A DNA stretch of 13,497 nt from Chloroflexota bacterium (GTDB taxonomy: Bacteria > Chloroflexota > Dehalococcoidia > SZUA-161 > JAUWZY01): positions 1 to 13,497 of the forward strand of contig JAUWZY010000015.1 of NCBI GenBank assembly GCA_030615045.1, given 5' to 3'. The notes beneath the pieces were generated by a model that had not been told where the DNA came from, made no database searches, and worked only from the letters and a program-made list of their open reading frames with translations. Numbering within the stretch: the first letter of the stretch is position 1; every line of letters begins with the position of its first letter. A program made the translations under genes and the position numbers. This document shows positions 1-5,360 of the stretch, one piece after another.

Positions 1-366
1 GACAGCCTGGTGTTCTGCAATCCGGACGGCAGGCCACTTGACCCTTCCATGCTGAGCCACGAATTTCACAGGATAGTGAAGCAGGCAGGTCTGGATGGCG
101 TGCGCTTCCACGATCTGAGGCACACCTTTGCCAGTCTGGCACTCCTGCGCGGAGCGAAGCCAAAGGTGATCAGCGAGGCGCTAGGTCATAGCTCGGTAAC
201 CTTTACAATGGACACATATTCGCACATAATAGAGGGGATGCAATCGGATATGATGGCTCTGCTGGACGAGGTAATCCCCGTGGCTACTCGACGTCAAACC
301 CCAGCAGCCCGTCATAAGTCCATCGTGCAGGCCGGGGTGGCGAAATGGCAGACGCCGCGGACTTAA
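1..366 (+). CDS. Tyrosine recombinase (phage-type integrase), C-terminal catalytic part, 5' end outside window
   Basis: The frame is open from base 1, so the gene starts outside the window; about 121 codons are visible. Two tyrosine-recombinase catalytic motifs are present: the HxLRH box (FHDLRHTFAS, near base 110) and the later LGHSS...TYSH segment that supplies the second His and the nucleophilic Tyr (near base 220). The first catalytic Arg must lie upstream. Such enzymes integrate and excise phages and islands, often at tRNA genes. After the Tyr the protein continues about 45 residues without a domain I recognise. Its last 11 codons are read from the 5' half of the downstream tRNA-Leu, and its stop TAA (364-366) is the tRNA anticodon. 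It is likely the end gene of an element extending left of the window. Family assignment is firm; whether the element is still mobile cannot be judged. Confidence 0.9.
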   Translation, partial: DSLVFCNPDGRPLDPSMLSHEFHRIVKQAGLDGVRFHDLRHTFASLALLRGAKPKVISEALGHSSVTFTMDTYSHIIEGMQSDMMALLDEVIPVATRRQTPAARHKSIVQAGVAKWQTPRT

Positions 367-414
367 AATCCGCTGCACCTCGGGTGCGTGTGGGTTCGAA
401 TCCCACCCCCGGCA
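331..414 (+). tRNA. tRNA-Leu (anticodon TAA)
   Basis: This is a complete class II tRNA of 84 nt. The acceptor stem GCCGGGG (331-337) pairs with CCCCGGC (407-413), with discriminator A414; CCA is not encoded (TTTTTC follows). The anticodon stem GCGGA (357-361)/TCCGC (369-373) encloses loop CTTAAAA with anticodon TAA at 364-366, which reads UUA leucine codons. A long variable arm (GCACC/GGTGC) follows. The T arm is GTGGG-TTCGAAT-CCCAC (390-406). The 5' part overlaps the end of the integrase frame on the same strand. The short T run after base 414 may help termination. Confidence 0.97.
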
Positions 415-444
415 TTTTTCATACTAAGCGTTGACACCGCCTTG

Positions 445-473
445 TTGACCCTATTGCCGAAATGTTTTAATAT
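445..473 (+). promoter_or_regulatory. Sigma-70-type promoter of the 67-aa/SDH protease pair
   Basis: TTGACC (445-450) and TAATAT (468-473) are separated by exactly 17 bases. They lie about 38 bases upstream of the first ATG (512), which has a strong Shine-Dalgarno (AAGGAGGA, 499-506). The site is 30 bases downstream of the tRNA, so the cassette has its own promoter. Confidence 0.65.
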
Positions 474-511
474 AACAACACCACCGAGGCTAGCCGAAAA
501 GGAGGAACACC

Positions 512-715
512 ATGAGTCCGAGGAAAAGGCAGCCAAAAGATATTGAAGCACAACTTGAGGAATTTGAGGAGGCAAATCCTGCTGTTGCAGAGGCAATAAA
601 CTTGTTTGGTATGACTATGGAGGAATACCAGCAGATACTTAACACATTACATCAGCCAAATGTTATCACTACTAACTCTACCGTTTGGAGTGCTAGAATT
701 GCCAGCTTGGAATGA
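512..715 (+). CDS. Small acidic hypothetical protein (67 aa) upstream of SDH protease
   Basis: Start ATG 512 follows a near-perfect ribosome site at 499-506 with six bases of spacing and a promoter at 445-473, so translation is well supported. The 67-residue product has a basic N-terminus (SPRKRQPKD) followed by a Glu-rich, probably helical stretch (QLEEFEEANPAVAEA). I recognise no domain, signal peptide or membrane segment. Its last six codons overlap the proposed TTG start of the protease, a layout typical of translational coupling. It may be a partner or regulator of the protease, but that rests only on the overlap. An alternative is that it is the N-terminal part of the protease separated by a frameshift. 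I think this less likely because the protease family normally begins with the W-N-x-I segment found just after the TTG. Confidence 0.6.
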   Translation: MSPRKRQPKDIEAQLEEFEEANPAVAEAINLFGMTMEEYQQILNTLHQPNVITTNSTVWSARIASLE

Positions 716-1736
716 CATCCGCCTAGATATTGAGAAGCGCCATAAGGAAGGTGACCCGGCCGCTCAAGATGTTATTCGAAGAGAAAAGCTCAAGGCTGTT
801 TTCCATATTACGCGTATTCCTTTACTCCTTTATGCTGCTGATTTCTTGAACGAACATAAAGTGCGCTTGGCCGCCCCCTTTGGCGGGGTTAGCATTGATA
901 ACAGAGACAAAGAGGGTTTCCTAGAAGTAATCGCGAATCTTCCGGCAGGACCACTTGACGTCATATTGCATAGTAGTGGTGGAAATCCTCTAGCTGCTGA
1001 ATCTATCGTCGAGCTTCTTCGTAACAAGTTCTCTCCAATTCGCTTTATTGTACCTTTCTTCGCCAAAAGCGCAGCTACGATGTTGGCTCTCTCAGGTAAT
1101 GAGATACCCATGGATGAAGCCGGAGAGTTAGGTCCTATCGATCCCCAATTAGTGATAAACCGAGACCAACAGATTGTTGTTTCGCCAGCACAAGCCATTC
1201 TAGACCAATTTCAGAAGGCACACCGCGAAATCACTGCCGAACGGGCGAAGTTAAATGCATGGTTTCCTATTCTAAGACAATACGGCCCCTCGCTGATAGC
1301 AGAGGCAGAGAATGCAATTGGTTTGTCTAAGGAACTCACAACTAAATGGATGAGGCAATACATGTTTGAGGATGACCCAGAAGGAGGGAAAAAGGCCGAA
1401 GAAATTGCAAACTGGCTCGGCGATCATAACAATTTTAGAGCCCATGGTCGCCGTGTAGGAATTGAAACGCTCAAAGATCTGGGTGTAAAGATTTTAGATC
1501 TTCGTGGAAATCCCGAGCTGCAAAATGCCATTCGTCAGGCTTACTATGCGACGAGTGTCACATTCGACAGGACAGGTGCTTTTAAGATCATTGAAAATAA
1601 TTTAGGCGATGCGTATATAAGAGTCATCGAGGTCAAAGTTGAAGCTCCGCGACCTCAATCTCCCTCAAGTCCTGCACCGAATGCCTCTCAACTCAGCAGA
1701 GCTGAAAAGCGCCGCCAGAAGTTTGGCAGAAAATAA
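699..1736 (+). CDS. SDH-family Clp-fold serine protease (S49-like, 345 aa)
   Basis: It resembles the SDH_sah/DUF114 serine proteinases, ATP-independent relatives of ClpP and SppA. The N-terminal segment PAWNDIRLDIEK and the following IRREKLKAVFHITRI region match the family start. HSSGGNPLAAES (about residues 91-102) is the ClpP/SppA-like glycine loop. FFAKSAATMLAL carries the probable catalytic Ser124, and EIPMDEAGELGPIDPQ is the family signature after it. No membrane helix is evident, so it is probably cytoplasmic; the tail is Pro/Ser-rich and then basic (EKRRQKFGRK). I chose TTG 699 because GGAG (687-690) lies eight bases upstream and the family N-terminus then begins at residue 2. ATG 660 gives 358 aa but has no ribosome site. 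It overlaps the 67-aa gene by 17 bases. The substrate is unknown. Confidence 0.85.
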   Translation: MPAWNDIRLDIEKRHKEGDPAAQDVIRREKLKAVFHITRIPLLLYAADFLNEHKVRLAAPFGGVSIDNRDKEGFLEVIANLPAGPLDVILHSSGGNPLAAESIVELLRNKFSPIRFIVPFFAKSAATMLALSGNEIPMDEAGELGPIDPQLVINRDQQIVVSPAQAILDQFQKAHREITAERAKLNAWFPILRQYGPSLIAEAENAIGLSKELTTKWMRQYMFEDDPEGGKKAEEIANWLGDHNNFRAHGRRVGIETLKDLGVKILDLRGNPELQNAIRQAYYATSVTFDRTGAFKIIENNLGDAYIRVIEVKVEAPRPQSPSSPAPNASQLSRAEKRRQKFGRK

Positions 1737-1746
1737 GTAAGAATAA

Positions 1747-1963
1747 TTTAGGGCTCGGAGCTTTTCTCTCTCCGGCAGTTTCAAGAGTCTCTTTTATCGC
1801 ATTAAGGGGAAGACAGCCACCACAGCCAGGGAAGCCCTTTTGGAGCTAGTGAGCAAATCGCATTAGGCTAGACTGGGACGATGAAGCAACAGATTATCGC
1901 AATCCTAATAACAGTGACGGACGTGCAAGAGTTGCGCCAAAGCTAATTGGCAAGATATGTTAA
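1747..1963 (+). other. Gene-free gap with a possible decayed coding fragment
   Basis: No intact gene lies between the protease and the TM2 gene. Two adjoining + strand frames look coding-like. One reads ...TAREALLELVSKSH and stops at 1864-1866; the other, shifted by one base, reads RIRLDWDDEATDYRNP... and stops at 1961-1963. The two could be the remains of one small protein after a frameshift. Neither half has a ribosome site, and I cannot name a family. The words TATCGCATTAAGG (about 1795) and AATCGCATTAGG (about 1857) form a short imperfect direct repeat near the junction. Confidence 0.25.
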
Positions 1964-1972
1964 TTACTTATC

Positions 1973-2236
1973 CTAGTCCCCCCAACTCTTGATTAGCTTG
2001 CCTTCTTTATCCTTCATGCTCCCCGTAACCGCAAATACAAAGTCGATTATGGTCCAAATGTACAACCCGCCTAGGGTAACAAGCATCAGAATTCCAGTCC
2101 CAATCTTCCCAAGATAGAATCGGTGAATGCCGTGTATGCAAAAAATCCAGGCAGGAAGCGCGCAGAGCAAAGTAACAGCAAGCCTTGATTTTGGTAAAAT
2201 ACCCCTTCCTCTGCTTTTGGCAGACTCACACCGCAC
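1973..2236 (-). CDS. TM2-domain membrane protein (87 aa)
   Basis: This is a small inner-membrane protein of the TM2 family: two hydrophobic helices, about residues 19-36 and 45-70, separated by the hallmark GIHRFYLGKIGTG, then the LGGLYIWTIIDF segment and the KDKEGKLIKSWGD tail. The molecular role of TM2 proteins in bacteria is not settled. The N-terminus (RCESAKSRGRG) is basic and precedes the first helix. The only start I find is GTG 2236, which overlaps the end of its own Shine-Dalgarno-like AAGGAGG. That spacing is poor, so the true start may be a rarer codon a little further in. A strong extended -10 promoter lies 33 bases upstream. It is convergent with the protease gene on the other strand. 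Confidence 0.85.
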   Translation of the reverse strand: MRCESAKSRGRGILPKSRLAVTLLCALPAWIFCIHGIHRFYLGKIGTGILMLVTLGGLYIWTIIDFVFAVTGSMKDKEGKLIKSWGD

Positions 2237-2268
2237 CTCCTTATAGTTTAGTATCCCTTAGCGCCTTA

Positions 2269-2277
2269 ATTATACCA
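2269..2277 (-). promoter_or_regulatory. Extended -10 promoter of the TM2 gene
   Basis: The minus strand reads TGGTATAAT here, a perfect extended -10. There is no good -35, which extended -10 promoters do not need. A dyad GGCGA-ACG-TCGCC (2282-2294) and a further TCGCC lie just upstream and could be an operator; that part is speculative. Confidence 0.55.
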
Positions 2278-2338
2278 GAAAGGCGAACGTCGCCACTTGT
2301 CGCCTAAGGAGATTCAGAGATCACTTTTTTATTTTCAG

Positions 2339-2370
2339 CCGTATCTAAAAATACCCCTTTTCAGATATGG
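2339..2370. repeat. Hairpin repeat, copy C (partial)
   Basis: CCGTATCTAAAA pairs with TTTTCAGATATGG around a seven-base loop, with one mismatch and one G-T pair. The left arm matches the left arm of copy B (2897). The A/T-rich flank (TATTTTC...) also resembles the CATTTT start of copies A and B, but the right half of the repeat is missing. Confidence 0.5.
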
Positions 2371-2402
2371 GGAGCCCACTTGTGCCTGACTTCCATTTTC
2401 CC

Positions 2403-2494
2403 CATTTTCGGCGTAGCTAAAAAATGCCTTACTTTGGATACACCTGAAATCAAGGCGATTAGCTATCAGGGGCAACACTTTTCACCCATCTTGA
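2403..2494. repeat. Hairpin repeat, copy A (degenerate)
   Basis: It aligns without gaps to copy B at a constant offset of 494 bases, from CATTTT (2403) through AATCAAGGCGATT and GCTATCAGGGG (2472). It continues weakly through CTTTTC and ATCTTG. In the block 2447-2472 against 2941-2966 there is one difference in 26 bases. The inverted repeat at its left (GTAGCTAAAAAA / TTTGGATACAC) is decayed. It ends in the promoter region of the 54-aa membrane protein gene. Confidence 0.65.
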
Positions 2495-2504
2495 CATCCT
2501 GTAA

Positions 2505-2524
2505 TATAATTAAACATAAGGAGG
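2505..2524 (+). promoter_or_regulatory. -10 element and ribosome binding site of the 54-aa gene
   Basis: A consensus TATAAT (2505-2510) is followed at once by AAGGAGG (2518-2524), five bases before GTG 2530. A weak -35 (TTCACC, 2481-2486) sits 18 bases upstream. The 5' untranslated leader would be only about 12 bases. Confidence 0.5.
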
Positions 2525-2529
2525 AAATT

Positions 2530-2694
2530 GTGGTTGAAGTTGTTGTCGGTGTGACCATGGCAGTATTCGGGTTTTGCTGTGGCACCGTCTTCGGTCTCAC
2601 CAACCCGGGTTCTTACAGCCTGTATGCCTTGATTCCACTGGGCATTCTTGTAGTAATGCAAGGCGTATCGCGGCTGGCAGAGCCTCGCGCTTGA
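2530..2694 (+). CDS. Small two-helix membrane protein (54 aa), unknown function
   Basis: GTG 2530 has a consensus ribosome site (AAGGAGG, 2518-2524) at ideal spacing and a TATAAT just before it. The same frame is open further upstream, from 2380, but that extension runs through the repeat and has no ribosome site. The product is 54 aa with two hydrophobic stretches (about residues 3-23 and 29-47) joined by a short turn containing NPGS, and it ends in a charged tail (SRLAEPRA). I recognise no family. It lies alone between two direct copies of the hairpin repeat. It could be a small membrane stress or toxin-type peptide, but nothing in the sequence shows that. Confidence 0.5.
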   Translation: MVEVVVGVTMAVFGFCCGTVFGLTNPGSYSLYALIPLGILVVMQGVSRLAEPRA

Positions 2695-2896
2695 TAATGT
2701 CAGCCTGTCAAGCACCGTTTCTCGCTTAAGCGGTTGCTCCCCCAGAGGCAAAGGCGGGGAAGATGCCTGCCATGGGAGTTTGTCTGAGGCTGCTCGAAAA
2801 CGAGGAAAAGCCACGCTTCCTCGTGGACAAGAAGGATGCCTCCTCAAGCCCGTGTATTTAGACCTTTCCCCTAGTGGTAGCCCGGCCTTTTTTTGA
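2695..2896. other. Noncoding stretch with competing hairpins, no recognised RNA
   Basis: I find no gene between the 54-aa gene and repeat B. Two overlapping hairpins exclude each other: ACGAGGAA (2800-2807) with TTCCTCGT (2817-2824), and CCACG (2811-2815) with CGTGG (2822-2826). The stretch ends in GCCCGGCC followed by seven T (about 2880-2894). I checked by eye for SRP RNA, tmRNA, RNase P and 6S hallmarks and saw none. It could be a 3' UTR, a small RNA or debris. Confidence 0.3.
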
Positions 2897-2988
2897 CATT
2901 TTAGGTGTATCTAAAAAAATGGCCTTTTTAGATACAGAGAAAATCAAGGCGATTGGCTATCAGGGGGCGCCTTTTCGGGCATTTTGGA
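2897..2988. repeat. Hairpin repeat, copy B (best conserved)
   Basis: A perfect 12-base inverted repeat, TGTATCTAAAAA (2906-2917) and TTTTTAGATACA (2925-2936), surrounds the loop AATGGCC. It is followed by AAATCAAGGCGATT and GGCTATCAGGGG, shared with copy A. It is the reference copy for the family in this window. The shape suggests a non-autonomous palindromic repeat (REP or MITE type); no transposase is visible. Confidence 0.7.
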
Positions 2989-3025
2989 TTTGTGAAAATG
3001 AGGGCAGTGGGAATTTAAACTGACA

Positions 3026-3151
3026 ATGCTTGGCGGATAGAGCATTTGCCAATATATTGAGGCTGAGACCGAATGGCTTGGCTCGATCCACGGCCCTCAT
3101 CGAGGGCATTACAACCTTTATCCTGAAACAGCAAAAGGGAGAGGAAATGTG
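3026..3151 (+). pseudogene. Coding-like remnant (about 41 codons), unidentified
   Basis: After an in-frame stop at 3020-3022, one frame reads CLADRAFANILRLRPNG, then STALIEGITTFILKQQKGEEM, and ends at a TGA near 3149-3151. The composition resembles a real protein C-terminus, but the only start would be a TTG without a ribosome site. Its end overlaps the ftsH terminator hairpin. I take it for the tail of a lost gene; chance is not excluded. Confidence 0.25.
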
Positions 3152-3161
3152 ATCCTCTCCC
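3133..3161 (-). terminator. Rho-independent terminator of ftsH
   Basis: GGGAGAGGA (3137-3145) and TCCTCTCCC (3153-3161) form a perfect nine-pair stem with a seven-base loop. On the minus strand it is followed by TTTTG. It begins 23 bases beyond the ftsH stop codon. Confidence 0.8.
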
Positions 3162-3184
3162 TCTTAATTCCGCCTCGGTTTAGC

Positions 3185-5038
3185 CTACTCCGTTGCTGTT
3201 TCCGCAGGCAACGGGGCTTCGAACAGGGCTTTGAGCTCCTCCCCCTCCAGGGTTTCCTTGGTGATCAACTCCCTGGCGATCTGCTCCAGCTTGGCCCTAT
3301 TTTGAGTCAGGATTCCCTTAGCTGTCTCATAGGCCTGGCTGATGATACTGCGAACCTCGTCATCGATCTCATCGGCTATCTTGTCCCCGTAGTCCCTTTC
3401 CTCATGGAGCTCCTTGCCCAAGAAGACCAGCTCCTCTTTCCTTCCGTAAGTACGTGGACCTAGCTTCTCGCTCATGCCAAAAGTGGTAACCATCTTGCGC
3501 GCCAGCTTGGTCGATCGCTCTATGTCATCTACAGCTCCCGTGGTCATCTCGCCGAAGATGAGTCCTTCTGCGGCGCGACCAGCCAGGGTGGAGGCGACGA
3601 GATCATTCAACTGGGACCTGGTCCAGTAGTGGCGATCCTCAGTGGGAAGCGACAGCGTGTAGCCACTGGCCATCCCCCGAGCTATTATTGAGACCTTATG
3701 TGGCGGGTCGGCATTAGGCAGCATCTTCGCCACAAGTGCGTGCCCGGCTTCATGATATGCAGTGATCTCCTTCTCCTTCTGGCTCATCAGCCTGCTTTTC
3801 CGCTCCGGCCCCAGCATAACACGATATATAGACTCCTCCAATTCAGTGAGCCCGATAGCCTTCTTATCACGCCTAGCGGCTAAGATGGCGGCTTCGTTAA
3901 CTAAGTTAGATAGATCGGCACCGCTGAAGCCGGGGGTTAGTTTAGCTATGATTTCCAGATCGACATCGGGCTCCAGTGCCTTGCCCTTGGCGTGGACGTC
4001 AAGTATCGCCTTACGACCGTTGATATCGGGCTGATCCAAGACCACCCGGCGGTCAAAGCGACCGGGGCGAAGCAGGGCCGGGTCAAGGATATCGGGGCGG
4101 TTGGTGGCCGAGATGACGATGACATTAGTGCTGGTGTCGAAGCCGTCCATCTCGGATAAGATCTGATTGAGCGTCTGTTCCCGCTCATCATGTCCCCCGC
4201 CGAGCCCGGCACCACGGTGCCGACCTACGGCATCGATCTCGTCGATGAAAACGATGCACGGCGAATTTTTTTTCGCCTGCTCAAACAGGTCGCGAACTCG
4301 GGCAGCGCCGACACCGACGAACATCTCCACAAATTCGCTGCCGCTGATGGAGTAAAATGGCACCCCGGCCTCCCCAGCTACCGCCTTGCTCAGCAGCGTC
4401 TTCCCTGTTCCCGGGGGACCGACAAGGAGCACCCCCTTGGGGATCCGTGCCCCCAACGAGGTGAACTTCTGCGGAGTCTTCAGGAATTCAACCACCTCAT
4501 AGAGCTCTTGTTTTGCCTCTTCAACCCCGGCGACATCGGCAAAGGTGACGCTGGGTCGATTGCCGCTGAACAGACGAGCCCGACTGCGGCCAAAGCTCAT
4601 TGCCTGTTGACCACCACTCTGCGCCTGACGGAAGAGGAAGAACAACAGGAAGCCGATAAGCAGCAGCGGCAATAAAAACAGGAGCAAAGTAGTGCCATAT
4701 TTATCCCAGAAGCCCGGCGCCGGCGGCACCACTACGCTAATATCTATCAACTCTACTTGCTCTTTGGTAATAAACCCTTGGTCAATCCAGCTATCAAGGA
4801 GTTCGTTTATAGTCTGGCCGCCAATGTAACCGCTATAAGTGCCATCGGCGGTTACCACTGTAAGCTCCTCACCCTGCTGCTCAATGCTTGTCACTTCTTC
4901 TGCTGCTATTGCATTCCTCAGCTCAGTCGTGGATATCGTGGGGAGTTCCTCGCCCTTGCCAAATGGCGAAAACACAAGGAAAACCATGGCCACCAGTGCC
5001 ACTATGACGAGCAGCCAGATAAACCTACGTCGAAACAA
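3185..5038 (-). CDS. ftsH: ATP-dependent zinc metalloprotease FtsH (617 aa)
   Basis: This is a membrane-anchored AAA+ protease that degrades misfolded and regulatory proteins. In order: a first helix (about residues 6-23), a short extracytoplasmic domain, a second helix (about 117-136), and the AAA module with Walker A GPPGTGKT (207-214), Walker B IVFIDE (262-267) and the second-region-of-homology ATNRPDILDPALLRPGRFDRR. The peptidase has HEAGH (429-433) and the third zinc ligand region GAVDDIERST (Asp near 504). The length is normal. I chose TTG 5038 (GAGG six bases upstream). The frame stays open to a start at 5134, but an extended -10 promoter at 5064-5072 lies inside that extension and the extra residues are not FtsH-like. 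It is monocistronic, with its own terminator. Confidence 0.95.
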   Translation of the reverse strand: MFRRRFIWLLVIVALVAMVFLVFSPFGKGEELPTISTTELRNAIAAEEVTSIEQQGEELTVVTADGTYSGYIGGQTINELLDSWIDQGFITKEQVELIDISVVVPPAPGFWDKYGTTLLLFLLPLLLIGFLLFFLFRQAQSGGQQAMSFGRSRARLFSGNRPSVTFADVAGVEEAKQELYEVVEFLKTPQKFTSLGARIPKGVLLVGPPGTGKTLLSKAVAGEAGVPFYSISGSEFVEMFVGVGAARVRDLFEQAKKNSPCIVFIDEIDAVGRHRGAGLGGGHDEREQTLNQILSEMDGFDTSTNVIVISATNRPDILDPALLRPGRFDRRVVLDQPDINGRKAILDVHAKGKALEPDVDLEIIAKLTPGFSGADLSNLVNEAAILAARRDKKAIGLTELEESIYRVMLGPERKSRLMSQKEKEITAYHEAGHALVAKMLPNADPPHKVSIIARGMASGYTLSLPTEDRHYWTRSQLNDLVASTLAGRAAEGLIFGEMTTGAVDDIERSTKLARKMVTTFGMSEKLGPRTYGRKEELVFLGKELHEERDYGDKIADEIDDEVRSIISQAYETAKGILTQNRAKLEQIARELITKETLEGEELKALFEAPLPAETATE

Positions 5039-5063
5039 CCTTAACCTCACCTTTACATATATG

Positions 5064-5072
5064 ATTATAGCA
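5064..5072 (-). promoter_or_regulatory. Extended -10 promoter of ftsH
   Basis: The minus strand reads TGCTATAAT, a consensus extended -10, in the gap between yggT and ftsH. The predicted transcript start near 5057 leaves a leader of about 20 bases before TTG 5038. No strong -35 is visible. Confidence 0.6.
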
Positions 5073-5105
5073 AAAGGCCCAGGAAATAGAAAGTAGAGCG
5101 ATTTG

Positions 5106-5360
5106 CTAAAGCAGCCACCGCGCCACCTTGCCAATGATAAAAAGCAAGGCGATAGCTATCACTGGCGTTATATCGAGCATCCCAATCTTGGGGACTATTC
5201 TCCGCAGTGGCATCAGAATGGGCTCGGTGATTCGATTGAGGATGACGACAAAAGGGTTACTTGGATTTACGGTAAACCAGGAGACAACGGCTCTGAGAAC
5301 GATGATGACGGTCAGCACCCAACAAAGAATGTATATGAAATAGCCCCAGTCGAAAGTCAT
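5106..5360 (-). CDS. yggT: YggT family (YlmG-like) membrane protein (84 aa)
   Basis: The product is 84 aa with two hydrophobic helices (about residues 7-28 and 60-80). Between them lies the family's NPSNPFVVILNRITEPILMPLRRIVPK segment, whose pattern (N-P...T-EP-L-P-RR--P) is diagnostic. YggT/YlmG proteins are linked to membrane organisation, division and osmotic response; no biochemical activity is firmly known. ATG 5360 directly follows the proC stop codon with no gap, and the end of proC supplies the G-rich ribosome site, so the two genes are cotranscribed and probably coupled. The proC-yggT order downstream of yggS is common in bacteria. Confidence 0.9.
   Translation of the reverse strand: MTFDWGYFIYILCWVLTVIIVLRAVVSWFTVNPSNPFVVILNRITEPILMPLRRIVPKIGMLDITPVIAIALLFIIGKVARWLL

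Noticed and set aside
1740..1775. Terminator after the SDH protease
   Set aside because: The dyad GCTC-G-GAGC before TTTTCT has a four-base stem with a one-base loop, too small to call.
2491..2510. TTGACA followed by TATAAT read as one promoter
   Set aside because: Only eight bases separate them, far too few for a sigma-70 promoter; TATAAT was kept with a weaker -35 further upstream.
2482..2847. Minus-strand frame of 121 codons in the gene-poor region
   Set aside because: It has no ribosome site or promoter, its composition is Pro/Arg/Leu-rich, and it crosses the promoter of the 54-aa gene.
2695..2896. Housekeeping RNA (SRP, RNase P, 6S or tmRNA)
   Set aside because: The GAGGAAAAGCC word loosely recalls an RNase P motif, but the other conserved parts are missing, as are the SRP tetraloop region and tRNA-like ends.
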